From: Poa pratensis
Taxonomy: Eukaryota > Streptophyta > Magnoliopsida > Poales > Poaceae
Length of the DNA stretch: 64,000 nucleotides
NCBI GenBank assembly: GCA_947311845.1
Contig: CAMZMU010000012.1
Location: forward strand, 8,704,661 to 8,768,660
Reading direction: 5' to 3'
The notes beneath the pieces are model-generated. The model had not been told where the DNA came from and made no database searches. It was given only the letters and a program-made list of their open reading frames with translations. The translations under genes and the position numbers were made by a program. The stretch's first letter is position 1. Every line of letters begins with the position of its first letter. This document shows positions 46,864 to 57,470 of this stretch, one piece after another.

Positions 46864-46899
46864 TCCTCCCCTTCTTAGAGAGGTGTTATCCTCAACGCC
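46864..46899 (-). promoter_or_regulatory. pre-PPT hairpin and polypurine tract of D
   Basis: Sense strand: stem GGCGTTG, loop AGGA, then TAACACC (46882-46899), followed by AAGAAGGGGAGGA to the LTR. The stem has one C/A mismatch and a G-T pair relative to the perfect version at 55489-55506. Confidence 0.7.
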
Positions 46900-47866
46900 G
46901 GAAGGTCTTCTCCTGCGCTTGTGACGTCAAATCTGCAATATCGCCACGTTTCTTCTTCCACCTCAAGTCTTCGCCGGCCTACCACACCACATCCTCCCTC
47001 TCGGCTAGCTAGACTTGCTCTTGGCGCCCTCCATGTTTGGCGCCACCAACCTGATTGAGACATAAACCTTCAGACTGCAACATGCAAACGCACCACGCAA
47101 ATCACCCGAAACGCAGCAGAACAAACTCCTGTACGCCAAGGATCCAAATAAGCTGAATACGTCGTGGATACAATCTGAAATTGTAGAGGTCAACCGAGTA
47201 CATCACCCAAAACGAACAACACAATTGCTGCACACCAAGGATCCAAATGAGTCGAGTTCACCACTTGTTAAACTGAAAACGAGAGTGTCTCTTTTTTTTC
47301 CGCTTCCTTCCCGTCAAGGTAACTGTACCGATCTGACCGATCTGAATAGTCACCTATAGAACACCAACAAAACCAATCGGTACTCCTTTCCTTGTAGCAT
47401 ACCACGTTTTTATTTCACATAGACGCACGAAAGAGCTGGATTTGATCCGATCTGTACGTAACAATTACTGCTCTTTCCTTTCCTCCGATCCTTTCCTCTT
47501 TTTTTTAAACCAAGCAGCCACGTATGGAAACACCAAAACCTATCGAGACTTGGCTGGAGTTGCCAAACAACCACGCCGGAAATCCGGAAACGATCCAATT
47601 TCCGAGCAATCCTCGCGCAAACTCTTCTTTCTATTCGCCTCCTGCAGTCCGATCCAATCTCCTCTTTTTTTTTGGTAAACTTTCCCAACACTTATCCCGA
47701 CCGATCCGATCTGCAGTAGCACAACTCGATCAGAAGGAAAAAATCTCCGTCCATCGCCGCCAACAAAATTCAGCGACCAGCCCGACGACACAACTCCACC
47801 TCCAACTCGCCGAGATGCGGCAACGCGCCAACTCGTCGTCTTTTAAGTCGCGGTGATCAACCTGGC
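46900..47866 (-). other. non-coding interior of D
   Basis: No conserved peptide. About 47041-47860 is the left arm of a diverged inverted repeat with 48060-49190. Confidence 0.7.
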
Positions 47867-47878
47867 GCTCTGATACCA
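47867..47878 (-). promoter_or_regulatory. primer binding site of D
   Basis: Minus-strand TGGTATCAGAGC, two bases from the 5' LTR remnant at 47881. Confidence 0.88.
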
Positions 47879-47968
47879 GATGATGTAGATGTTTGCCCGA
47901 TCTTTCACCGCAAGAACCACCGGATAACTATTCTTCCAATCACGGGAGTAATCCGCGTAACCTGAAGA

Positions 47969-49193
47969 TCGATCTGCAGGATTGCAAAGATTGGCAGATT
48001 TGTCTTTGCTGGAATTGTTTGGAAGGCGACGAGTTGGCAAGGATTTGCATCTTGGCGCTTAGAGGAAGCAAGACGACGAGTTGGCAGCGTTGCAGCAGCT
48101 CGGCGAGGTGGAGTTGGCGAGGAAGATCGAGGTCGCGTTTCAGTTTCTGATCTCGGCGTGTTTGTTCAAGGGCGACGAGTTGGTATCGGTGACCGACCCG
48201 AAGTATCGGTTTGGATTATTCCGTCCACGTAAAGGAAAGGCAGTTTTGGTTGTCTATTCGCTCAGAATATTGCGCTGCACGAATTCTGCTGGGAATTTCC
48301 TTCGTATGTGGAGTTCAGATCGAGAAATATAAAAAAAAAGGAGAGGAGGTTTTGCTTCACGTGGAGGGATTCTGGCTTGTTTCTTTTGTACGAGGTGTTC
48401 CGGCCGGAAAAGAAGGAAAGTTTGGGAAGAGAAAGGAAAGCAATAACGAAAAATAAAAGACAGGTTCCATTGATTTCGGATCAAGAAGAAGGAGAGGTCG
48501 TGCTGTTTCTTTTGAAATTGATCGATATATCCGGCGTACGAAAGGAAAGCAATCAGCGAAAAAAAAAGGCAAGTGAAGATTTGATTGGATTCGTGATTTC
48601 CTTGCTATGTACGTGGAGGAGTGGACAAACAAAAGGAAGGAAAAGGTGAGGAGATCGGAAAGAATAGAAAAGGAAAGAGCAGTTATAATTTGTTATGTAC
48701 AGATCGATTGGATCTTGCTCTTTCGTGCGTCTGTGGAAAAGAAAAAAGAGACCGTGTTGCGCAATCAGCAAAGGAATACCGATCAGTTTTGGTGTGGTGT
48801 CCATACGTGTCTACTCAGCCCGGTCAACTTTCTAGGTGAATTAAAAAGAGAAGCAATGGGAAGGATAACGTTTGGTACATGCAGATTTGCTTCAGCGTTG
48901 GAGTGCGCGCAGGAAAAGAAACATAAAAAAAAATAAGAGACACTGGTTTAGTTCCAAACGGAGGTGGATTTAGTTCATTTGGATCCTTGGCGTGCAGGAA
49001 TTGTCCTGTTTGTTCTGGGTGATGTACCAAGTTTGTTTCCACAATTTCAGATTGCATCCGCGGGCGTATACAGCTTATTTGGACCCTTGGTGTGCAGGAT
49101 TTTGTCCTGTTGTGTTTTGGGTGATTCGCATGGTGCGTTTACATGCTGCAGTCCGAAAGTTTTTGTGTCTCAATCAGGTTGGTGGTGCCAAAC
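47969..49193 (+). mobile_element. interior of plus-strand relative A of the D family
   Basis: From about 48060 it is the reverse complement of the D interior with substitutions and indels. Examples are GACGACGAGTTGGCAGCG near 48071 against its mirror near 47840, and ACAGCTTATTTGGACCC near 49070 against 47150. Its own PBS and 5' LTR are absent. It ends with CAAAC (49189-49193), the TSD of element B, and resumes at 55350. No coding capacity was recognised. Confidence 0.75.
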
Positions 49194-50070
49194 TGATGAG
49201 GACATCCCACCTACGGTCACAACTACTAGTCCTACAACTATACAAGGAGCTATTACTCGAGCTCGTGCGCGTCAACTTAATTATCAGGTACTTTCGTTCT
49301 TTGGAACTAATCCAAATATACATGAGAATATGCTACTGCCTACATCGGATATGTTTGTCACTCTTAGGAATAATGGACCTAGCAAGGAAGAGAAGGACAA
49401 GCATTGGAGCATGGTGATTCATGGAGATGGCAGCAAGCATGCAAGGAGTGGAGATGATTCTACAAATGGAGGCTTGGACGAAATACTACAAGATCACACT
49501 TCATATTTTCGTCCATAGAGTTATATGGTGCTGCGTCACCTTGATATTTGGGCCAGGCCCATGTATTTTCGAAATACCTTTTTATAGACTATTTTTAGAG
49601 TCCGTATTGATGGGGAAACCGACTTAGGATGGATTTCGGCCCCCTTTTCCAAGGCTGCACGAAATTCTCTTGAGTCTCCCCATAAATACAACCCTAGGTC
49701 GTCGCTTTAGGGTTTGGGTTTTGTTTAGTCATAAGTTAGCCATTGTTGCAACTTCGCCGTACTTCGTCTGTGTCTGAGCGACCAGATCAAGACCGCCTTT
49801 CGGAACCCCACTTCAATATAATCATTCATCTTTATTCGCAATATCCAGATTGCCAATCTTAGTTCTTGCTTGTTCTCGATTGATTGCAGGAGCTAGACCT
49901 GAGTGGTTGGGTCGGCTGTGCTACGGCGCTGTCAATAACCTCCCGGAGTTGGTGCAGCGATTGCTAAGGCGCAACGTCCTCGCACGTTTGTAGTCGGATC
50001 GTCAACGTCGACGCCACCCAAATCGTAGTTATCCATCTCATCGAAAGATCGGACACCTTTGCCTCTATCA
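49194..50070 (+). repeat. 5' LTR of B
   Basis: TGATGAGGACATCCC to CTCTATCA. CATAAATA at 49681-49688 is the likely TATA box, followed by TTTAGGGTTT (49706-49715), a telo-box. The first 325 bases encode the pol tail ([19 protein letters not shown]). Confidence 0.93.
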
Positions 50071-50072
50071 AG

Positions 50073-50084
50073 TGGTATCAGATT
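50073..50084 (+). promoter_or_regulatory. primer binding site of B
   Basis: TGGTATCAGATT: ten bases fit initiator tRNA-Met, and the last two differ from the other families here. Confidence 0.8.
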
Positions 50085-51302
50085 TCAGGTTGCTCGGTGA
50101 GATTTTACTGTTTACTAGTGTAGATTGCATCTTCATACCTACAGTCCACGAAAAAGCCAAAAAATACAATTAGGGTTAGTTCATCCCGTCCTACAACCAG
50201 TCCGGGCCTCTCGCATTTTCTTTTCAGTGCATTGCTTTGTTGAATTTTCGTCTGCATCGTCGTGTCGAGTTGCTGGTCTTAGCGTCTAGTTCCTTTAGAG
50301 TTTCGAGTTCTTTGCATAATTGTCTTGCCGCCGCCGCACAACTCGCCTCTCGCCACCACCCACCAGCCTTCCGCCGCCATCCATCTACCCACCAACACCG
50401 CCGCCCACATACTCGCCGCCACCCTCCCTTCACCACCGCCGCCAGTTTAGGGTTAGGGTTTGTTCTGTTTTACTTTCCATCCGTGGTTCCGTTATTTCCG
50501 TTTCCTTCCTTTCGTGATCCGTTGTTGATACTTTCCATCCGTGGTCTCGTTCTTTGTGTCGGTTTAGACTTGTAAAAAAAAAAGAGCAAAAAAAAAAAAG
50601 TCAAATCCGCATCCAAGTCGGGTTGACCACGATTTCCACTAGTCAACTCCGAAATAGTCCGAATTGGGGCAGGTTTTCTCAGTTTTGGTTGTCCGGACTT
50701 TGAAAAATCATAACTAATTCATACGAACTCCGTTTTCGACGTTCGACCACTGAAAATCGTCGTGAGAAAAAAGCGCATCCAGCCCAAACCACTACGTCCG
50801 TTTGCGGCCTCCGGAACCCCTCAGAATTCCCAAAAGAGTGCAGGAAGGTTGAGTTTTTGCCACTTTTCTGAAAAAAGTTCGGAAATTTTCTGTGATTTTC
50901 AATTCTATCTTGCTTTTGAGCTGTTCCTTTGTGCTTGTTGTTGCCGCGCCTTGACTTTGTTGGTGCTATAGGCTCGCGTCTCTAGTACGGTCTAGCCTAG
51001 GACCAGCACGGTACCGTCTTTGAGCGTTTATTCAACTTGCATTCCTGAATTGATTACTGCTAATCATTGTTAAGCCTCCCCAAAGCTCCACAGATTTCTA
51101 CACCGTGTGTTGTGACGTCCACCTGGCAATCGCTTCATCTAATCTTCAGCGAGCATTGACGCCGTTTGTTGCCAGTCACCTTCTGCTTCTTGGTGAGAAC
51201 TTGTAAGAGCTTTGATTTTGGTTTGACGGATTGCGTTCTTCCACCCACATAGTAGTTGCTAGGAACATATTCTTGTGATTTGTATCCTGTTTTCTACTAA
51301 CC
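50085..51302 (+). other. untranslated leader of B
   Basis: About 1.2 kb, with CCGCC-rich sequence near 50330-50440 and poly-A runs near 50575. No ORF I would support. Confidence 0.7.
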
Positions 51303-52612
51303 ATGTCAGAATCCGATGCTGAATGGGAGAAATTGACGAACAAAGAGCTGCATACTAAGTTCTCCACGCTTGTGGTGAAGACCTCGGAGGATGTCGACAA
51401 ACGGCTTGGTGAGGCGCTGGACCGGATCGAGGGCCTTGAGCAACGTTTTGACACCAAACTTGACGCCAAGTTCAACGAGTTGCTCGCACGTCTGCCACCA
51501 CCACCTGCTGCTCCTCCGCGGAACAATGTTGGGCGAGCGCAACGTGTCCCACTTGAGCTCGGCCAGAACTCCGGCGTTGCCGCCGCCGCCCATGAGAACT
51601 ATGATGATTACTATGAGGGGGAGGATGAGAACAAGGGGGAACACCCGAGACGACAAGCTGCTGGTCGTCCGCGGGCCTACATTCGCAATGCTCATGCTGC
51701 ACCACGCCCTCAGGTATTGAACGATGATGATCATGTTGCGAAACTGAAATTACATCTGTCACCGTTTGAGGGTAGATATGATCCTGATGCCTATCTTACA
51801 TGGGAACTAGAAACTGAACAACGTTTTGCATGCTTACATTATCCTGATGATAGACGTGTTAAAGCTGCTGTTTGTGAATTTACTGTTTTGCCTCTATTTG
51901 GTGGTCGGAATATTGTAGAGTAAATCCTAATGACATTCCCACCACTTGGCCTGTTTTAAAAGATGCTATGCGTAAACGTTGGGTGCCTCCATATTATCAA
52001 CGTGATTTGCTTCAAAAATTACAGCACCTAAAACAAGGCAAAAATTCTGTAGAGGAATATTATCAAGAATTGCCAACTGGTTTAATTCGATGTGGTGTTA
52101 TTGAAGACACTGAACCTATGCTTGCACGTTTTCGGGGTGGGTTAAACAAGGAAATACAAACAATTTTGGAGTATAAGGAGTATCATACCATCACCCGTTT
52201 GTTCCATCTTGCTTGTATTGCTGAACGTGAAGTGCAGGATCGGCAAGCTTCGCGGACTAATTTCTCTGCAGGTCGGTCTACATCATGGACTACTCGTGCA
52301 CGTCCTACACGCACCACCGTCCCTCCTGCTGGCGCCGCTGCCATGCCCAGCAAAGACCTTACGAGCAAGGCACCACCACCAGCGCGGAACGGCTCTTCTA
52401 CTTCCACACAGCCTTCATCTTCCATGGCGTCCACGGGAAACACTAGCAGAATCCAATGTCGCCGCTGTGATGGTTGGGGTCATTATGCTCGTGAGTGCAC
52501 AAATAAACGTGTGATGATAGCTCACGCAGATGGCGGGTACGATTCCGCGAGTGATTATGATGAGGAGACTTTGGCTCTTATTGCGCATGAGGAAAAAGAT
52601 GGCACTGACTGA
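51303..52612 (+). pseudogene. B gag with one frameshift
   Basis: ATG 51303 in context ACCATGT. Residues 1-60 are likely coiled coil, followed by a Pro-rich stretch and an acidic Tyr/Asp segment. The gag domain begins near 51745 (LKLHLSPFEGRYDPDAYLTWE). A one-base frameshift near 51898 brings a stop at 51921. The second frame (ORF 51968-52612) continues WVPPYYQRDLLQKLQHLKQG and ends with a CCHC knuckle (CRRCDGWGHYAREC, 52457-52498) and an acidic tail. One indel separates this from an open gag. Confidence 0.88.
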
Positions 52613-52676
52613 TCCTGATGTGCAATGTATGGCTGCAGATGCCGCGGAAAGGTACGAGTCTTTGATTGTTCAATGA

Positions 52677-53015
52677 GTGTTGAGTGTGCAGGTGACCAAG
52701 GCTGAACAAGATCAGCGGAATAACCTGTTCCATACAAAGGGAGTAGTTAAAGAACGTTGTGTACGCATCATTATTGATGGAGGGAGCTGCAATAATTTGG
52801 CAAGTGTCGAGATGGTGGAGAAATTAGCACTTCAAACCAAGCCACATCCCCGTCCTTACTACATCCAATGGTTCAACAACAGCGGCAAGGTTAAAATTTC
52901 TCGTACAGTTCGTGTGCATTTCACCATTGCTGCATACACTGATTTTGTCGATTGTGATGTTGTACCTATGCAAGCATGCTCTCTTTTACTTGGTAGACCA
53001 TGGCAATTTGATTAA
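52677..53015 (+). pseudogene. B aspartic protease, ended by a stop codon
   Basis: IIDGGSCNNLAS (D codon 52776) is the active-site motif, followed by DCDVVPMQACSLLLGRPWQFD. A TAA at 53013-53015 comes immediately after that block, where relatives read on. Confidence 0.87.
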
Positions 53016-53087
53016 AAAACTGTACATCATGGTGGTACAAATCAGTATACTCTTGTTCATAAGGATAAAAAGATTGCCTTACTTCCT

Positions 53088-54797
53088 ATGTCTCCTGAAC
53101 AAATTTTGAAAGATGATATTGCTAGAGCTAGTAAAGCGAAAAAACAGGAGCAGCACAAGAGTGAAAATCAGATTGTGGCTAAAGAATTTGCGCAACACCA
53201 TAAGAATAACTCATCACCTACTAATGTTGCTAACGAAATTAAATTGACTAATCCATGCTACTTAGCCACAAAGTCTGATATTTCTGATTTGGATGCCAAT
53301 GAATCTGTTTGCTATGCGATTGTTTGCAAAGAAGTACTGTTTTCATTTGAGGATATGCCTCCCTCTTTGCCTCCTGTTGTTGCTAACGTTTTGCAGGAAG
53401 ACGTTTTTCCAAGTGTTGTGCCGCCGGGATTACCACCTATTCGAGGAATAGAGCACCAGATTGACTTGATTCCCGGTGCGTCATTACCCAACCGTGCTCC
53501 TTACCGCACCAATCCTGAGGAGACAAAAGAGATTCAACGACAAATTCAAGAACTGCTCGATAAAGGTCATATTCGTGAGTCTCTTAGCCCGTGTGCTGTT
53601 CCTATTATTTTGGTGCCTAAGAAAGATGGGTCCTCTCGCATGTGTACTGATTGTAGGGCTATTAATCATATCACAATTCGTTATAGACACCCTATACCAC
53701 GTTTGGATGACATGCTTGACGAGTTGAGTGGATCTACCATGTTTTCTAAGGTTGATTTGCGTAGTGGTTACCACCAAATTCGCATGAAATTAGGAGATGA
53801 ATGGAAAACAGCATTTAAAACTAAGTTCGGTTTATATGAGTGGTTAGTCATGCCTTTCGGTTTAACTAATGCTCCTAGTACCTTCATGAGATTAATGAAC
53901 GAAGTTTTGCGTGCTTTCATTGGGCGATTTGTTGTGGTTTATTTTGATGATATTCTCATATACAGCAAATCTTTGGAGGATCATTTGCATCATTTGCGTG
54001 CTGTTTTTGAAGCTTTGCGTGCTGCACGTTTATTTGGTAACCTTGAGAAGTGCACCTTTTGCACCGATCGAGTTGCGTTTCTTGGCTATGTTGTTACATC
54101 GCAGGGCATTGAAGTTGATCCCGCAAAGATTGAGGCAATTTTGAGTTGGCCGTGTCCTCTCACGGTCACCCAAGTGAGGAGTTTTCTTGGCCTCGCTGGG
54201 TTCTATAGGCGCTTTGTCAAAGATTTTGGTTCCATTGCAGCGCCATTGAATGAGCTTACGAAGAAGGATATGCCCTTTGTTTGGGGCGATGCACAACAGG
54301 ACGCGTTCATGCTGTTGAAAGATAAGTTAACACATGCACCCTTGCTACAACTTCCTGATTTTAATAAGATGTTTGAGCTTGAATGTGATGCTAGTGGAAT
54401 TGGTTTGAGGCCCTACTTTGGTGAAGAAGATGAGATTGTGTCGAGGACGACTTCAATTCAAGAAGGGGAGGATGATGAGGACATCCCACCTACGGTCACA
54501 ACTACTAGTCCTACAACTATACAAGGAGCTATTACTCGAGCTCGTGCGCGTCAACTTAATTATCAGGTACTTTCGTTCCTTGGAACAAATCCAAATATAC
54601 ATGAGAATATGCTACTGCCTAAATCGGATATGTTTGTCACTCTTAGGAATAATGGACCTAGCAAGGAAGAGAAGGACAAGCATTGGAGCATGGTGATTCA
54701 TGGAGATGGCAGCAAGCATGCAAGGAGTGGGGATGATGCTACAAATGGAGGCTTGGACGAAATACTACAAGATCACACTTCATATTTTCGTCCATAG
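53088..54797 (+). pseudogene. B RT fused to pol tail, reading into the 3' LTR
   Basis: One open frame of 569 codons. The RT domain runs from [16 protein letters not shown] (about residue 110) through [25 protein letters not shown] and [11 protein letters not shown] (about 53937-53970) to the RNase H start [13 protein letters not shown] and ECDASGIG (54385-54405). There it jumps to [10 protein letters not shown], the end of integrase, losing about 1.5-2 kb judged from E1. It crosses the hairpin and polypurine tract and ends at 54797 in the LTR with the TRAR tail. The RT active site is intact, but protease is cut off upstream and integrase is absent. Confidence 0.88.
54440..54472 (+). promoter_or_regulatory. 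pre-PPT hairpin and polypurine tract of B
   Basis: Stem GTCG, loop AGGA, stem CGAC (54440-54451), then AAGAAGGGGAGGA before the LTR. This stem is only 4 bp, the weakest of the set. Confidence 0.65.
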
Positions 54798-55349
54798 AGT
54801 TATATGGTACTGCGTCACCTTGATATTTGGGCCAGGCCCATGTATTTTCGAAATACCTTTTTATAGACTATTTTTAGAGTCCGTATTGATGGGGAAACCG
54901 ACTTAGGATGGATTTCGGCCCCCTTTTCCAAGGCTGCACGAAATTCCCTTGAGTCTCCCCATAAATACAACCCTAGGTCGTCGCTTTAGGGTTTGGGTTT
55001 TGTTTAGTCATAAGTTAGCCATTGTTGCAACTTCGCCGTACTTCGTCTGTGTCTGAGCGACCAGATCAAGACCGCCTTTCGGAACCCCACTTCAATATAA
55101 TCATTCATCTTTATTCGCAATATCTAGATTGCCAATCTTAGTTCTTGCTTGTTCTCGATTGATTGCAGGAGCTAGACCTGAGTGGTTGGGTCGGCTGTGC
55201 TACGGCGCTGTCAATAACCTCCCGGAGTTGGTGTAGCGATTACTAAGGCGCAACGTCCTCGCACGTTTGTAGTCGGATCGTCAACGTCGACGCCACCCAA
55301 ATCGTAGTTATCCATCTCATCGAAAGATCGGACACCTTTGCCTCTATCA
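54473..55349 (+). repeat. 3' LTR of B
   Basis: 877 bp, same ends as the 5' LTR. CATAAATA at 54960-54967, with the telo-box after it. Confidence 0.94.
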
Positions 55350-55582
55350 CAAACATGGAGGGCACCAAGAGCAAGTCTAGCAAGCCGAGAGGGAGGATGT
55401 GGTGTGGCAGGCTGGCGAAGACTAAGGATGGAGAAGAAGCGTGGCGAATTTGCATATTTAACGCCACAAGCGCTGGAGAAGACCTTCCGGCGTTGAGGAC
55501 AACGCCTCTCTAAGAATGGGAGGATGATGAGGACATCGTCGGCATCGTGTTGGTTGGTTGACACGCTAGGACATATTTAAAT
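55350..55582 (+). mobile_element. 3' end of A: interior, hairpin, PPT and 58 bp of LTR
   Basis: Continues the interior from 49193. A perfect 7-bp stem with AGGA loop (GGCGTTG / AGGA / CAACGCC, 55489-55506) precedes AAGAATGGGAGGA and the LTR start TGATGAGGAC at 55525. The LTR matches D until about 55582 and then breaks off. Confidence 0.8.
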
Positions 55583-55856
55583 TGATGACATCCCTAGTCT
55601 TTCACCATCTTTTCCTGATGATGATGTTGCAGCTCAAGATACAACCAATGAAGTGAGGATTGGACCAATTACGAGGTCTCGTGCCAAGTTATTAGAACAA
55701 CAGGTGAACTCACTCTTAGCTGAATATGTTGTTTGTGTTAATGAGAATTTTATACTACCTAAATCTATGCACTTGTGTATGATCAGGTTTATTGATAACA
55801 CAAACATTGGAGGAGGCATGGAGCGCGCTAATGAAGATGGCAAGCACGAGGGAGGC
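55583..55856 (+). mobile_element. LTR 5' fragment of another gypsy family
   Basis: Encodes GPITRSRAKLLEQQVNSLL and a following NFILPKSMHLCMIRF-type segment, the pol-tail signature found at LTR starts. The exact LTR start is unclear (TGATGATGTTGCAGC near 55616 is a candidate). No TATA box or end is present. Confidence 0.6.
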
Positions 55857-56133
55857 TGATGTAGTGCAACCTACCCTAAGCAACCCAACATATCCCAAGT
55901 CATCATTGAGCTTAAAGGTGAACTCTCTCCTATACGAGATTCCATTCCGTGCCCCTTTGGATGGTATACTACGTGAGCATCTACCCCTTTGTTATGCTAG
56001 GTATCACATGATGAGTACGGGCATCCGGGAAGATGCCGAGGAAGCCCAAGACTCAAGTTCATCCATGGCGTACGCATGGAAGAGGAGGAGAAAGCGTCAA
56101 GATGACGAAGTGGGCAAAATCTGCCTGGCCGGC
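55857..56133 (+). mobile_element. truncated LTR start (TGATGTAGTGCAACC family)
   Basis: Begins TGATGTAGTGCAACC. It encodes LKVNSLLYEIPFRAPLDGILRE, aligning with the VNSLL tail of the F LTR, and breaks off before any TATA box. Confidence 0.65.
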
Positions 56134-56540
56134 TGTAACATTCCAAAATATTAATCAGTATTATTATTCCAAAAATGAGAGCCAACAAAAACTTTTGTTG
56201 AGTTTATGTGTTGTTTGTCAATTGTTGCTTGTGGTAATTACTTCTTGTGCTTGTGTTGCTTGTTGCTTGATTTAATCGAAAGGAAATTATAAAAGCAAAA
56301 GTAAAACAAGAAAAATAAAAGTGACAAATAAGAAACTCAATAATGTTCCAAACAAAATTCAGAGGAATGATATTTGAAACCTCTCATTTACATCCTTATC
56401 ACTTATCTCTTCCAAATAATATTTTACACCTATTTTTAAATTCAAAAGTAAAAACAATTGAAATAAAACAAAATGCAATAATTAAAACCCTATAAACAAA
56501 AATGATTCAAAACATTTTATTTTGAAATACCAAATTTTGC
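56134..56540 (+). other. AT-rich stretch starting CTGTAACATTCCAA
   Basis: No ORF. The opening CTGTAACATYCCAA and the later AACAAAATTCAG-type segment resemble 61688 onward, so both may be 5' ends of one unclassified repeat family. Confidence 0.4.
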
Positions 56541-56880
56541 GCAAGGAAGGGGAGGGAGAGGGTGGCGACGTCGTGGAGGTGCAGCCGGTGTCGGCGTCGT
56601 GGAGGGCGGCGCAAATGTCGGCGTCGGCGTCGACGAGGGCACGGGCGCACGGGCAGGGGCACGGCGCACGGCAAGGGCACGGGAGCAAGACGAGGCACGG
56701 GCGTCGGCAAGGGCACGGGAGCACGAGCGTCGGCGAGGTGCTCGGGCGCGTGGTGGGCTGCGTCGGAGCACGGGCGCGTGGTGGACGTCGACGGCGAGGA
56801 GCACGGGCGCGTGGTGGACGTCGACGGCGGTTTGTGACTTGGGCAAATTTGGAACGAAGAGGTAGGCGCGGCGGCGGGCC
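56541..56880 (+). repeat. GC-rich low-complexity DNA with 33-bp repeats
   Basis: Very rich in CG, made of variants of GAGCACGGGCGCGTGG. One clear 33-base direct repeat pair begins at 56766 and 56799. Long frames on both strands are Arg/Ala/Pro-rich and look compositional, not real. Confidence 0.5.
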
Positions 56881-56903
56881 ACATGTAAGTGGGAGTAAAC
56901 AAA

Positions 56904-57128
56904 TTCTGTGGCGCACCGTCGGTGGGATGCGCCACAGAATTCTGAGAATTCTGTGGCGCATCGCCCAAGGGTGCGCCACAGAATAAGTTGGCCTGGAACT
57001 GGGGCAGGGAGGGGCGGGCCCACATGTAAGTGGGCGCAGCGTATTTCTGTGGCGCACCGTGGGAAGGATGCGCCACAGAATTGTCAGGATTCTATGGCGC
57101 ATCTTTTGGAGTGGTGTGCCACAGAATA
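56904..57128. repeat. left subterminal repeat block
   Basis: TTCTGTGGCGCAC and its reverse complement alternate (forward at 56904, 56949, 57043 and a variant at 57090; reverse near 56927, 56970, 57069 and 57110). Each pair can form a hairpin. GTTGGCCTGGAACT occurs twice (near 56988 and 57130). Confidence 0.75.
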
Positions 57129-57470
57129 AGTTGGCCTGGAACTTAATTTTTTTTCTTTAAAATATTTTTGGTTCAAAAAATACACACAATGTTTTTGGTA
57201 CATATTCAATTCATTGAATACATATATATGGTCTTGCATTGTCCCACATACAATGTCTCATACATATTCATGATCATACATATAAATTCATCCATTGTTT
57301 CTCACACACACATACAAAATAAAATACACCAAAAAAGTCTCTTCTTCGTCTCGGTTCCGCGAGCTAGTTTCTCTTCTTTCCCTTCTTCGCGGTTGAAAAC
57401 TTTAGGCCGGTGACCTTGAGATTTCTTCGCGTGAACGGACAACCTTTAGGTAGGGAGGTCTTCCTTCTTT
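57129..57470. other. AT-rich non-coding stretch
   Basis: Between the left subterminal block and the transposase C-terminus. Nothing recognised. Confidence 0.4.

Larger units (their letters stand above)
46292..47968 (-). mobile_element. short non-coding LTR element D (5' LTR truncated)
   Basis: Sense is minus: 3' LTR 46292-46863, about 1.0 kb interior, PBS 47867-47878, then only 88 bases of the 5' LTR (47881-47968) before the sequence turns into an inverted copy. The interior has no gag or pol peptide in any frame, so the family must depend on proteins from other elements. Confidence 0.82.
49194..55349 (+). mobile_element. internally deleted gypsy element B with TSD CAAAC
   Basis: Two 877-bp LTRs and CAAAC at 49189-49193 and 55350-55354 prove a complete insertion. 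Removing it rejoins the A interior. Gag, protease and RT are present; most of RNase H and nearly all of integrase are deleted. By eye about ten differences separate the LTRs (roughly 1%), so the insertion is young. Confidence 0.95.

Noticed and set aside
46292..47968. D as part of the same element as E2m
   Set aside because: The LTR ends and internal sequence differ, and D starts cleanly with TGATGTAGATG inside the E2m LTR.
56482..57102. Minus-strand Arg/Pro/Ser-rich ORF of 206 codons
   Set aside because: It lies in GC-rich repeats and subterminal motifs, other frames and the plus strand are equally open, and no domain is visible.
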